Below are positions 23,876 through 32,722 of a stretch of 54,204 nt of DNA, piece by piece. The stretch is taken from assembly GCA_913063495.1 (NCBI GenBank), contig CAJXXT010000009.1, positions 1 to 54,204 on the forward strand, read 5' to 3'. The DNA is from an uncultured Gammaproteobacteria bacterium (GTDB lineage Bacteria > Pseudomonadota > Gammaproteobacteria > Pseudomonadales > Ketobacteraceae). The notes below the pieces were generated by a model. It saw only the letters and a program-made list of their open reading frames with translations. It was not told the origin of the DNA and searched no databases. The first letter of the stretch is position 1. Each line of letters starts with the position of its first letter. A program made the position numbers and the translations under genes.

Positions 23876-24640
23876 TTATTGTAATTTTAAGTAGGTTTCG
23901 TACTCTTTGTAAATTCTATCTAAGGTTCCATTGGATTTGATTTCTTGTATGGCAACATTGGCTTTGTCACGAATAGCCTTATCTTTAAATGCTATATGGG
24001 AATAGACATCGGGCCAAAGTCTATGTATTACAAAGTCACCGGCATCGATATCTTTTCTTTCTTTGTACGCGGGGGCCTTGATGTCGTGGAGGAATATGTA
24101 TATATCACCAACGCGCACCTCTTTATTGTTTAAAACTACCAATTTGGTGGTCTCACTGGGAAGAGCATATTCAGAATATTGGGGGTTGGCTAGTGCCATT
24201 TTCTTAAATTCTTCACCTAGTAGGTCGGTTGCCCCCTGATAGGCCGCAATAGATTTGTCTTGTAAATCAGATATTTGATCAATGACAATTTTGTTCTCTA
24301 CTTTAGATACGGCAACATCGGTATAACGGAAGATAGGTGTTGATAAAAATGCATTATTTTCTGAGTTGGAGAAAATATTACAGGCAGCATCGATCCTGAT
24401 ATCGCTTTTCATCTCTCGCAACAGCCGGGTATTACTCATGAAGATAAATTCCACCTCGTATTCAGGTAATAATTTAAAGATTTCTTTGGTAATATCCAGA
24501 AATAGCCCGCGCTCACCCTTCTCGATAAAAAAGGGTTCAAAATTGCCAACTCCTACCCGTAACACCTGCTTTGCGAACAACAGTTGCGAGGATAATAACA
24601 GCACCAATATTGTTAGGGTGTATTTTATAAAGCGTGCCAT
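23876..24640 (-). CDS. Exported substrate-binding protein (SBP_bac_3 type)
   Basis: A 254-aa secreted protein. Signal peptide 1-23 (LTILVLLLSSQLLFA). The mature part begins VLRVGVGNFEPFFIEKGE and has the two-lobe pattern (GLFLDITKEIFKLL, LLREMKSDIRIDAACNIF, IAAYQGAT). Related by fold but not closely to the proteins at 18252 and 43799. There is no adjacent permease, so it is a solo binding protein, possibly sensor-linked. The upstream ~96 bases separate it from the nitroreductase on the same strand. Confidence 0.8.
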   Translation of the reverse strand: MARFIKYTLTILVLLLSSQLLFAKQVLRVGVGNFEPFFIEKGERGLFLDITKEIFKLLPEYEVEFIFMSNTRLLREMKSDIRIDAACNIFSNSENNAFLSTPIFRYTDVAVSKVENKIVIDQISDLQDKSIAAYQGATDLLGEEFKKMALANPQYSEYALPSETTKLVVLNNKEVRVGDIYIFLHDIKAPAYKERKDIDAGDFVIHRLWPDVYSHIAFKDKAIRDKANVAIQEIKSNGTLDRIYKEYETYLKLQ

Positions 24641-24736
24641 AAGCTGTTGCTAAAAGCATCCGAATTGTAGGGTCATTGATCAGGGGCGTCTATTGAGTAT
24701 AGGTCAGGTTTTACATTAGTGGGTAAATGGCCTCTC

Positions 24737-25486
24737 CTAGATGGTGTGGACAAACTTTTCTCGATCAAAGCGATAACGCGTATTATATACCCCTTTTTCA
24801 GATCGCTTTCCTGCTGCGACAAACATCACTACTGAGGCTTTGGATGGCAATGCCATTATTTTACGTACGCGTTTTTCATCAAACCCTTCCATAGGGCAAG
24901 AATCATAACCGTGGGCTCTTAATGAGAGCATCAGTGTTTGTGCTGCTAGCGCGGTACTCTTGGTGGCCCATTCTTTCATTTCAGCACGAGAGTAAGGGCC
25001 TCTTGGTACGGGGCGTGTTAGGCCTGCAATGCTAAAAAAACCTTTTTTGAAAAGACCTAGTACGCCTAGTGGGCCAAGAGCGTATTGGAATTTGGCGACT
25101 TTGCTGAAGAAGTCTTCAACGAGCTTAGGCAGCTTAGGGTCTGGCCAAGCGGTGATGTTTTCATCACAATGTTTATACCAGGTGTCGGTGCGTGCAACCA
25201 CTGCGATTAATGCTTGACTAGTTTTAGCGGCGTTCTGGTCTAAACATGCATGCACCAATTTTTTCTTAACTGCGGGGTCTTTTATAATATAAAACTCCCA
25301 AGGCTGAAGGTTGCAGGAATTGGGGGCAAGCATTGCTAGATCAAGGCACCTGTTTAGGATTTTATCTGGAACAGGTTCATCGGTAAATCGTCGTATGGAG
25401 CGGCGAGTTTCAACAACCTTTTCAAACTCTTTGGCGTCTATTTCAGGTAATTCTGTTTGAGAAATTGATGACATAGCTGAATCCAT
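24737..25486 (-). CDS. Nitroreductase family protein
   Basis: A 249-aa flavin-dependent reductase. Family features are EFEKVVETRRSIRRFTDEPV (FMN-contacting RRSIR), LAPNSCNLQPWEFYII, and the C-terminal ASVVMFVAAGKRSEKGVYN. These enzymes transfer electrons from NAD(P)H to nitro compounds, quinones or similar substrates. The ATG at 25486 is chosen because the preceding 38 codons are not family-like; a further ATG lies four codons in. The AraC-type regulator lies just upstream on the same strand and may control or share its transcript. Confidence 0.88.
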   Translation of the reverse strand: MDSAMSSISQTELPEIDAKEFEKVVETRRSIRRFTDEPVPDKILNRCLDLAMLAPNSCNLQPWEFYIIKDPAVKKKLVHACLDQNAAKTSQALIAVVARTDTWYKHCDENITAWPDPKLPKLVEDFFSKVAKFQYALGPLGVLGLFKKGFFSIAGLTRPVPRGPYSRAEMKEWATKSTALAAQTLMLSLRAHGYDSCPMEGFDEKRVRKIMALPSKASVVMFVAAGKRSEKGVYNTRYRFDREKFVHTI

Positions 25487-25617
25487 GGGGGCTTCATCCT
25501 GGGGAGTTATATTGACGTGCTGTAGTGGGAGTGGGTTGGTTCCAATCGTAGCAAATAATGGCTCACTATGATTATGAATTCTTTGCCCTTGGCACGTCAT
25601 TATATCGATAATGTCAT

Positions 25618-26664
25618 TCAGTGAGCGGCTATTTTGGTTGAGGATTGCCGATACGCATTTGGGGTGAGTCCGGTCCAGCGTTTAAACGCTCTTTTAAAAT
25701 TACTAGGTTCTGAATACCCCGTCATATCCGCTATTTCGCTAATCGACCATTGTGTGTCTTTAAGATATTCTTTTGCAAGAGACTCTCTAACAGAATCAAG
25801 AACTGCTTGGTAGGTCGTTCCGACTTCATTTAATTTGCGTCGTAGGGTGCGAATACTCATTGAGAATTGATCTGCAACTTGTTCTTGAGACGGTAACACC
25901 CAGGGGGATCCGTATAGCACTGTTCTGATTTGACTTACGATACCTTGTGCTTTTTCAAATTGAGCGAGCTCGGTTTCACATTGCTGTTTTGAAATGGAAA
26001 AAATTGATTGGTTATTGAAACCATCCTTTTCATCAAAATAGGATCGATTTATGGTGAAGGAGCATTCGGAGCAATCAAACGTAACATTTGACCCTAAGTA
26101 TTTTTGATAAGTGTCTGAGTATTCAGGTTCACTGTAATTGAACTGACATTTTGCGTTAAACTTTTTTCCCTTTAAGTATTGAGATACGAAGGCATGGGTT
26201 CCGCTAATGGCACATTCTAGATAAAAACGAGAAATATAAGGTGTTGAATCCTCAGTTAATTCAAATTTGAACTGTATATTATCTTTTGTGAAATTTAATG
26301 TTAATCGTAGAAAGTTTATACGAAGTTTTAAATAACGCTGAAAAACCCGAAACCCTTCTTCATAGTGGGGGCTACTTAATACTGCGTAGGCGAGAGAGCC
26401 GTGACTGGTAATATCGGTACGTTTCCCCATCGCTAGGCCTAAGCCGTGGACATTCAGCGTTTCTACATTGCGGCAAAAGAATCCTTCAATATCCTTGCAC
26501 AGCATAAAACCTTCAGTTTTTTTCATGACATTGGCATCAGATGCCACGTTGCGTAACCACGCTGAGAGATCAACACCATGCTCCTGCAATACATTAAGAA
26601 ATACCCGGTTGTATTCAGCAGAAAAAGTTGAAAATCCTTGTTGTGCTAATGGTTGGGTAATCAT
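25618..26664 (-). CDS. AraC-family transcriptional regulator (Arabinose_bd-type sensor)
   Basis: A 348-aa regulator. The C-terminal ~100 residues carry the double HTH: QVADQFSMSIRTLRRKLNEVG and ISEIADMTGYSEPSNFKR, then AFKRWTGLTPNAYRQ. The N-terminal ~230 residues match the larger ligand-binding domain of the OruR/ArgR-like subgroup (YAVLSSPHYEEGFRVFQRY). It sits 130 bases upstream of the nitroreductase start, same direction, which makes that gene a natural target. The ligand cannot be read. Confidence 0.9.
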   Translation of the reverse strand: MITQPLAQQGFSTFSAEYNRVFLNVLQEHGVDLSAWLRNVASDANVMKKTEGFMLCKDIEGFFCRNVETLNVHGLGLAMGKRTDITSHGSLAYAVLSSPHYEEGFRVFQRYLKLRINFLRLTLNFTKDNIQFKFELTEDSTPYISRFYLECAISGTHAFVSQYLKGKKFNAKCQFNYSEPEYSDTYQKYLGSNVTFDCSECSFTINRSYFDEKDGFNNQSIFSISKQQCETELAQFEKAQGIVSQIRTVLYGSPWVLPSQEQVADQFSMSIRTLRRKLNEVGTTYQAVLDSVRESLAKEYLKDTQWSISEIADMTGYSEPSNFKRAFKRWTGLTPNAYRQSSTKIAAH

Positions 26665-27076
26665 GCTTGCGGCCTATGAATAATTGTTATTTTTGATTGG
26701 CTAGATAAACGGTTTATCCAGAACTAATCGAAAGAATCAAGTTGTTGTGGATAGGTGGTAGATTGGCGTCAAATAGCTGCCAAAGTTAGGAATAGGGCGC
26801 TTTATATGACTCCTAGTGTAAAGGGATATCACGCTACATCACGTCTTCCAAGTAAATATATGTAACCTGGGTATTGGATTGAGGGTTTCATTGCTGGCAG
26901 GGTTATGCAATTTGAGTTCAGTACAACCTTTTTTGGCGCAGATAAGTTCGGTTGACCGAAATTGATCGATCTTTCTGACCCAAAAAGGTTCTTCTCTCTG
27001 AGGGCCGTTGTGGTTAATTAATTAGGAGCTTCTCGAATGCAGACAATGATAAAAATAGAATAATGAGGTTAACTGT
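26665..27076. promoter_or_regulatory. Divergent regulatory region between AraC and metallopeptidase genes
   Basis: 412 bases holding both promoters. A perfect palindrome TTCGGT-TG-ACCGAA lies at 26947-26960 and a GATCGATC next to it. No confident -35/-10 pair. An SD (ATGAGGTTAACTG) precedes the metallopeptidase start. Confidence 0.45.
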
Positions 27077-29011
27077 ATGTCTAATAAAGCAGTACTTTCG
27101 TGCCAAGAAGGGCCGTCAATCCCAACGTTAAATAAGTTGGTGGGAGTTGCCGCCCTAATGCTGGGGTTGTATGCGCCACTTACCAACGCTTATGTATATA
27201 CCTGTGGGGAAAACGAGCCTGAATGTGTAAAAAACTATAATAGAAACGTTATTTCCAATGGTGACGTTGCAAAGAAATACAATGTAGTCAGAGTTGTGAT
27301 GCCAGGTAAAACCACACCTAGCATGGCAAATATTAAAAGCAACGCGAGCTGGTTAGGCAATTTTTTTAGAACGAGCTCTCAAGGTCAGCTTCGAGTCAAG
27401 CTGGGAAAAGCGATCACCAAAGAAGTACCGGTAGGTTCCTGTAAGAAAGCTAAGGCCCAAGCCAATGCCAATGATAGGTCTAAATCTTTATATACTATCC
27501 GGGTATTTCCAAAAGGTTTGTGTGGCTCGTCCAATGCGGGAGGAGGTAACGCTAACTTGAAGAGTACACTTAAAAGAAACTTTGCTCACGAAGTAGGGCA
27601 CCTTCTTGGGCTCGCGCACGGGAATCGTGTGAACCGCAAAACAGGAAAGGTTGAAGCCTATAAAGACGCTAGTACTTTTATGGGTCGATTTCCATCGAGC
27701 AATTATTCGATACCACAATTGCATTGGTTAGGGTGGACTCAAAAAGAAGACATCGTTCAACTCGATTCAAGTGTGTTGGATAGCGGCGGTAGTCTTGATG
27801 TTAAACTTCGACCGATCGACAAAAATGAACGAAGCAATAGCGATAGTCCAATCGCATACGTCTATGACCTTCCCAACAATAATCGATTATTTATCAGCAT
27901 ACCTAAGTCTTTAAAAACGGCTACAAACGGTGTTCAGGGTGGGCAAGTGTTTTTCTACAAGTCGCCAAAATGCCAAAAGTGCCGAGGCATGGCAATGGGG
28001 GATACGGTTATTCAGCGAATTTTTAATCCGAAGACGAGTAAAGATTATAAAGTGGCTGATTTGATGGTTAATCCTGTTAGTTATGAAAGTGAAACCGTAA
28101 GAGTTAACGGTCGTAGTGTCGAAAAGTTCACATCAATCACGCTTCGTATTCGTAAATCATTTGAAACTACCAGCGCGAATGCAGGTGATGCTTCTGAAGA
28201 TCTATCGAATGAGATGCCTTCTGTAACACTTGCCCTACCGAATAAAAAGCCTCGCGTGGGGAGATTCAGGATTGGTTTTAGGGGTGAGGACAAAAAAAGA
28301 GGCGTTAGAATGGCTAAGGCTGTTGCTGCTTTTTATACGCGTAATTCCAGGGGGAAATTACAGGCTATCTATAGTGGCAATGGTACAGGAAATTACGTAC
28401 TTAAAGTGGATACTGATAGGCATCACAATAACGTGAGTGGACTTAGCTCGTATCAACATGATGTAGCGATACATGAAACTGGTCATAAGTTGGGATTGGG
28501 GCATTCAAGTTGGGCGACGGAAACCATCAGAAGGGGGTCTCATAGAGGATTGCGTCGTCCTGATAGAAGTACCCCGTTGAATGGCCGAGCGCATGGCGCT
28601 GCCTTTTTAGTTGCACCACAGTATTACCTGAAAGGCTGGCTTCCAGATGACGAAGTTGCATTATTTGATGGTGATAAAACGGTATATGAATTGAAAAAAA
28701 TATCTGACTTTTCGGGGGGCGGCCTATCAACCGTTGTTATCCCTGCTGAAATGTGGAACCTAAAGGAACCTGGGGTTGGTGCTCCCGTGTTTATTTCTTT
28801 CGCTAATACTCACAAAGAACCAACAGCCAAAAAATTTGCTATACATATGCTTGCTGGAAAAAATGGTACAGCAACACGTTTAATTGCCCAAGAAGGCGAT
28901 GCGCATATAGATTCGATATTAACGGGTATTGGCGTCGAAATGTTAGCGAATTCTGATCCCAATAAAATCACAGTGGCTATCTCATTAGGAAATAAAAGGA
29001 GATCGGATTAA
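27077..29011 (+). CDS. Secreted metallopeptidase with two HExxHxxGxxH zinc sites
   Basis: A 644-aa exported protein. The signal segment lies at about 19-38 (LVGVAALMLGLYAPLTNA), rather deep, so the true start may be later. Two zinc-peptidase motifs are present: HEVGHLLGLAH at 171-181 and HETGHKLGLGH at 466-476. The flanking segments also repeat (NFFRTSSQGQLRVKL before the first, AFYTRNSRGKLQAIY before the second), so the protein is a tandem duplication of a gametolysin-like (M11/metzincin) domain. Cysteines are mostly in the first half. It may digest proteins outside the cell. A strong hairpin follows. Confidence 0.85.
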   Translation: MSNKAVLSCQEGPSIPTLNKLVGVAALMLGLYAPLTNAYVYTCGENEPECVKNYNRNVISNGDVAKKYNVVRVVMPGKTTPSMANIKSNASWLGNFFRTSSQGQLRVKLGKAITKEVPVGSCKKAKAQANANDRSKSLYTIRVFPKGLCGSSNAGGGNANLKSTLKRNFAHEVGHLLGLAHGNRVNRKTGKVEAYKDASTFMGRFPSSNYSIPQLHWLGWTQKEDIVQLDSSVLDSGGSLDVKLRPIDKNERSNSDSPIAYVYDLPNNNRLFISIPKSLKTATNGVQGGQVFFYKSPKCQKCRGMAMGDTVIQRIFNPKTSKDYKVADLMVNPVSYESETVRVNGRSVEKFTSITLRIRKSFETTSANAGDASEDLSNEMPSVTLALPNKKPRVGRFRIGFRGEDKKRGVRMAKAVAAFYTRNSRGKLQAIYSGNGTGNYVLKVDTDRHHNNVSGLSSYQHDVAIHETGHKLGLGHSSWATETIRRGSHRGLRRPDRSTPLNGRAHGAAFLVAPQYYLKGWLPDDEVALFDGDKTVYELKKISDFSGGGLSTVVIPAEMWNLKEPGVGAPVFISFANTHKEPTAKKFAIHMLAGKNGTATRLIAQEGDAHIDSILTGIGVEMLANSDPNKITVAISLGNKRRSD

Positions 29012-29035
29012 ACTGAACGTATTTTTCTTGCCGAT

Positions 29036-29075
29036 GCAAACAACCCATTGGTGCCATGCACTATGGGTTGTTTGC
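29036..29075. terminator. Strong hairpin after the metallopeptidase gene
   Basis: Perfect 13-bp stem (29036-29048 with 29063-29075) and a 14-base loop. No long T run follows, but its position 24 bases after the stop suits a terminator. Confidence 0.7.
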
Positions 29076-29153
29076 TATACTTCTGTAATGAATGCTGTTT
29101 ATGTGTTGTCGTAACAGTGAATTATCTAATTGGTTTCTTGAGTAAATGAATAT

Positions 29154-29372
29154 ATGTCAGCGACAATTAACGCCCAATTATGCCCTTTCTGCAAAAGTAT
29201 GAACAATTGCATGATTCAAAGTGACAAGGCATGTTGGTGTAAAAGTGTTGTCGTACCCGCTGAGCTTAGCGAGATGGTACCGGTAGAATTGATGAGAAAG
29301 TCATGTATATGCCAGGATTGTGTTGCGCTATTTCATGAGAGCCCTTCAGAATTTATGTCTAAATATTCGTAA
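29154..29372 (+). CDS. Cysteine-rich CWC family protein
   Basis: A 72-aa protein matching the short CWC family: CPFCKSMNNC, KACWCK, and CICQDCVALFHE, giving nine cysteines arranged for metal or disulfide binding. The function of the family is unknown. It has a GTAAATGAATATATG-type start with a weak SD and stands alone, 41 bases before the NlpC/P60 gene. Confidence 0.85.
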   Translation: MSATINAQLCPFCKSMNNCMIQSDKACWCKSVVVPAELSEMVPVELMRKSCICQDCVALFHESPSEFMSKYS

Positions 29373-29413
29373 AGGATGGGGCGACGAAAGCCAAACTATT
29401 TTGTGGTGAAAAT

Positions 29414-29902
29414 ATGAGAAATACATTCATACTTATTTTGGTGATGTGTTTGCCTGGTTGCATTAGCCAGCCCCCTATTTCTCCAGAAAAGACGAGTGTG
29501 TACACGCTGGGAAATACTGTGAACCGGGACAATGGCCTTTTGGTAAGGCGACTGCTGTTGGCACAGCATGATGAATGGAGGGGGACGCATTATAAGTTGG
29601 GAGGTTTAAGTAAAAAAGGTATAGATTGTTCTGGTTTTATTTTTGTGACGTTTAAATCAAAGTTGGGAATGGTGATACCTCGTTCTACTGAATTGCAAGT
29701 AAAGGAGGGTGTAGCGGTAGCTAGAAATCAATTGCGCGTGGGTGACTTGGTTTTCTTTAAAACAGGGACGTTTGTTCGTCATGTTGGTGTTTACCTTGGT
29801 AATTCCAAGTTTCTCCATGCGTCAAAGAGCATAGGTGTTACCATTTCTAGTTTAGAAAATAGTTACTGGTCATCGAAATATTGGATTTCAAGAAGGATAT
29901 GA
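29414..29902 (+). CDS. NlpC/P60 family lipoprotein (cell-wall endopeptidase)
   Basis: A 162-aa predicted outer-membrane lipoprotein. Lipobox LPGC gives lipidation at Cys16. The NlpC/P60 catalytic triad is visible: Cys in KGIDCSGFIF (about 73), His in RHVGVYLGNS (about 119), and a third polar His in FLHASKSIGV (about 131). It cuts peptidoglycan stem peptides, usually D-Glu-mDAP bonds. The length is that of minimal Spr/NlpC proteins. Confidence 0.9.
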   Translation: MRNTFILILVMCLPGCISQPPISPEKTSVYTLGNTVNRDNGLLVRRLLLAQHDEWRGTHYKLGGLSKKGIDCSGFIFVTFKSKLGMVIPRSTELQVKEGVAVARNQLRVGDLVFFKTGTFVRHVGVYLGNSKFLHASKSIGVTISSLENSYWSSKYWISRRI

Positions 29903-30046
29903 TTGTTAAAGCGCTAGGTATCGTATGATGTCAGTTTTACATACTTTTACCTTTTCTTTTGGTGTGTCGGTATATGATTAGCCTGGCGGGTCTTGTACTG
30001 TAATGAATCAGTCGCTTGTGTTCTAATTTGAAATTTGAGGTGTAAA

Positions 30047-30208
30047 ATGAAAATATTTTTTGTATCACTAATAGTGGCCTTTTCTTTGACTGGGTGTTCA
30101 GCAGAAATTGGAAGTGAAAAATGGTGCTCAAATATGGGTGAAAAGTCGAAGGGTGATTGGAGTACAAATGAAGTGGCTGACTATGCTGAGCATTGTGTTT
30201 TTAAGTAG
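30047..30208 (+). CDS. DUF3012 small lipoprotein
   Basis: A 53-aa lipoprotein: MKIFFVSLIVAFSLTGC is a signal peptide with lipobox LTGC, followed by EIGSEKWCSNMGEKSKGDWS and DYAEHC, the DUF3012 pattern (short lipoproteins with two cysteines and KGDW). It is well preceded by GAGGTGTAAA as SD. Function unknown. Confidence 0.8.
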   Translation: MKIFFVSLIVAFSLTGCSAEIGSEKWCSNMGEKSKGDWSTNEVADYAEHCVFK

Positions 30209-30445
30209 GGGGAACTCTTTACTTGTTACGGGAGCGTTTTCTCTCCTAGCAAAATAAGTTTTTGATTCATGCTTTTGCCCTTCAATTGATGCTTTCGAAA
30301 ATATTGAAATCGCTAGGGTGTACAGACTAAGGGCACCTTGGCTGGGGTGAGCTATTCATGAAAATCTACGGTAAAATGTCAGTATATACGTAAATAAACA
30401 GGTAAGTTTGGTTCGTATTCATTCAATAACCTGGAAGTATTTATT

Positions 30446-30739
30446 ATGACGAATATCGTAGATCTCGCTAGCGTAAGACGCGAAAAACAAGCGGTTAACC
30501 TGACAAACAACGATGAAGCTTTGGCTCAAATATTGTCTGATTTAAGGGCAACTGTGACCCGTATGGAGGTGTTAGGTAAAGAGTTGCTTGTAACCCAAAA
30601 AAAATTAGAATATGCCGAAAAACGGGCGCAGTGGGCTCAACAAAGTATGGATAACCTTCGGGGGCTATGTGTTCAATATATTAAGTCTGAATGTAGTCTC
30701 AGCAAGGCGAAAAAAAATAGAGACGGGATGGTTCATTAA
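30446..30739 (+). CDS. Hypothetical coiled-coil protein
   Basis: A 97-aa soluble protein with a helical central part (about 22-73) showing heptads (LAQILSDLRATVTRMEVLGK, LEYAEKRAQWAQQSMDNL), probably a coiled coil. Two Cys residues near the end. No family recognised. A GGAAG SD lies six bases upstream. Confidence 0.6.
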   Translation: MTNIVDLASVRREKQAVNLTNNDEALAQILSDLRATVTRMEVLGKELLVTQKKLEYAEKRAQWAQQSMDNLRGLCVQYIKSECSLSKAKKNRDGMVH

Positions 30740-30857
30740 TACCATCTTAGTCAGTCCAGGAGGGAAGGGGTCAATGAACGTGCCTGGCGAAACATGAAAA
30801 AAATAGTCTATACTTTTCTCAATTGATGTTGATATGGTCTTGTTCTGAGAGAATGTA

Positions 30858-32135
30858 GTGATACGGTTTGTTCGATGTTGGCAAGATGTGGGTTTGCGTT
30901 TAAAGTTGATGGTATTGCTTGTCGGGTTTTGTATGCCTGTGGTTTCGGCTGCAGTGAATTCAGAGGACGCATTGCAATTCTCGGGTTTTGCATCATTTGG
31001 CGCTGGAAAGTCTAGCCGAGATGATATGGCGTTTCTTAATCATACGGAAAATTGGAGCTTTCGTTCGGATACTATTGTTGGAGGGCAAGCTCAATACCAG
31101 TTCACAGACCGTTGGTCTTCCACAATTCAGGTGGTTGCGAGAGGGTTTACGTTTGATGAAAATGATAAGTTTGACCCGGTTTTAGAGTGGCTTTTCACAA
31201 GCTACCAATGGTCCGCGGAGACGCGTTTTCGGGTTGGACGTATGCGGACACCGTTATATTTGTTTTCGGATTCTCTTGAAGTTGGTTATGCCTATCCCTG
31301 GGTAAGGCCCCCCGTAGATATTTATAACTATTTACGTGCACCGTTAGCAAACTTTGATGGAATAGATTTTTCAACAAATATTGATGTTGGCGAGGCCGAT
31401 GTGGACATTCAGCTTTTTGCCGGTGTTGGCGGTGGAACTTATATTGATTTTGATATTGAATTGTCTCCGGCTATTGGTATCAGTATCTTGTCGCGATGGG
31501 ATAATTTGACCCTTCGCTATGGATTAACGCTAGCTGATACTGACGCTGACAGCGAGGCGCTATCAGCGTTTGCAGAAAATTATACCCCGTATATACCTCT
31601 TAACCCCATATTTAGAGAAATTCGTGATTCTCATGAAACTCGGGATGAATTGTTTACGTATCACAGTACGGGGCTTCAGTGGGACTGTGACAGTTGGACG
31701 ATTATTAGTGAGGCCTATTTGACTATCGGACCAGGAAAGGATTTTTCTAATGATTCAAAAGGTTGGTATGTCTCATTTTCAAAACAAATTCAAGATTTCT
31801 CGCCCTATATAGTTTTCGGGTATTACAAAAATAAATTTAGTGATGAAATTGAGTCCTTAATAGAGGCCAGTAAGATTCTTTATCCGGTAGGTATTCCTAC
31901 TCCTGAATTTGCGGCGCTGGATAAGCTCAGAGAAATAAACTTACAAACCGTTGATAACTTTAATGAAAAAGGGAAAAGCTATACGCTAGGTGTGCGTTAT
32001 GACTTCCATCAAAATGCCGCTTTTAAGGTCGAGGTTGAATACCTTGATTCAACCGCGCAGTTAACGCGTACTACTGAAGCTACTTCAAAACTGGATACCG
32101 TACTTCTCAGTATGGTTATTGATGTGGTGTTCTGA
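30858..32135 (+). CDS. Outer-membrane porin-like protein, first gene of sensor module 1
   Basis: A predicted beta-barrel of 425 aa. Signal peptide core LMVLLVGFCMPVVSAA near 17-32, after a GTG start at 30858 (an ATG at 30909 is the alternative). The mature N-terminus FSGFASFGAGKSSRDDMAF, alternating aromatic strands, and a terminal strand ending in VFalike residues (SMVIDVVF) suit a porin with C-terminal Phe. It resembles the protein at 40784 in design (FNGFATFGLVKSGTDN). Its stop overlaps the next start by one base. Confidence 0.8.
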   Translation: MIRFVRCWQDVGLRLKLMVLLVGFCMPVVSAAVNSEDALQFSGFASFGAGKSSRDDMAFLNHTENWSFRSDTIVGGQAQYQFTDRWSSTIQVVARGFTFDENDKFDPVLEWLFTSYQWSAETRFRVGRMRTPLYLFSDSLEVGYAYPWVRPPVDIYNYLRAPLANFDGIDFSTNIDVGEADVDIQLFAGVGGGTYIDFDIELSPAIGISILSRWDNLTLRYGLTLADTDADSEALSAFAENYTPYIPLNPIFREIRDSHETRDELFTYHSTGLQWDCDSWTIISEAYLTIGPGKDFSNDSKGWYVSFSKQIQDFSPYIVFGYYKNKFSDEIESLIEASKILYPVGIPTPEFAALDKLREINLQTVDNFNEKGKSYTLGVRYDFHQNAAFKVEVEYLDSTAQLTRTTEATSKLDTVLLSMVIDVVF

Positions 32136-32587
32136 TGTTGAAGTTTACTCAGGTGTCTTTAGCGAAAAAACTGGCTTTAAGTGTAATGCTTTGTTTTGTA
32201 AGTTTTTCATGTTACGCAGATGTCTCTGTTGTTGTTCATCCGGGTAGTAATATTGAGTCGTTAACGACAAAGCAAATTAGAAAGCTATTTTTGGGTCGAT
32301 TACGAATGCTGCCTAATACTGATCGAGACGTTGTGGTTGTTGATCAAGGAGTTGATTCTCTTCCTCACAAGTATATGTATTCGGAGCTTGTAAGCATGAC
32401 TCCGGACAACCTAAAGCGTTACCGTGCAGCGTATCTTTTTGGTGGCAAGGGAAGGTTGCCCATTACGTTAAAAGGGGATGACCAAGTAAAAGATTTTGTA
32501 GCGGGTAGCCTATATGCTATTGGTTATATTGATGCAGCATCGGTAGACGATAGTGTGAAATCAGTGTACCTGTTATCTATTGATTGA
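32135..32587 (+). CDS. PstS-like periplasmic protein, half length
   Basis: A 150-aa exported protein. Signal peptide about 1-28 (ALSVMLCFVSFSCYA). The mature part VSVVVHPGSNIESLTTKQIR, KLFLGRLRMLPN and the final YAIGYIDAASVDDS match one lobe of phosphate-binding PstS-type domains; whole PstS is about twice as long, so only a half-domain is present. It may bind a ligand and report to the membrane sensor encoded next. Coupled to the porin gene; partner at 42076 is its homologue. Confidence 0.8.
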   Translation: MLKFTQVSLAKKLALSVMLCFVSFSCYADVSVVVHPGSNIESLTTKQIRKLFLGRLRMLPNTDRDVVVVDQGVDSLPHKYMYSELVSMTPDNLKRYRAAYLFGGKGRLPITLKGDDQVKDFVAGSLYAIGYIDAASVDDSVKSVYLLSID

Positions 32588-32722
32588 TATGTATGTTAAA
32601 AAATCAATGGGTTAGACTATTTTTCTCGTTTGGCGTTACCTGATTGTGATATAGCTTTTCCTTTTTAGACTACAATTAATCAATGTTGTTTTATACGGTT
32701 ATCAGATCCGCCGAGGCATTGA

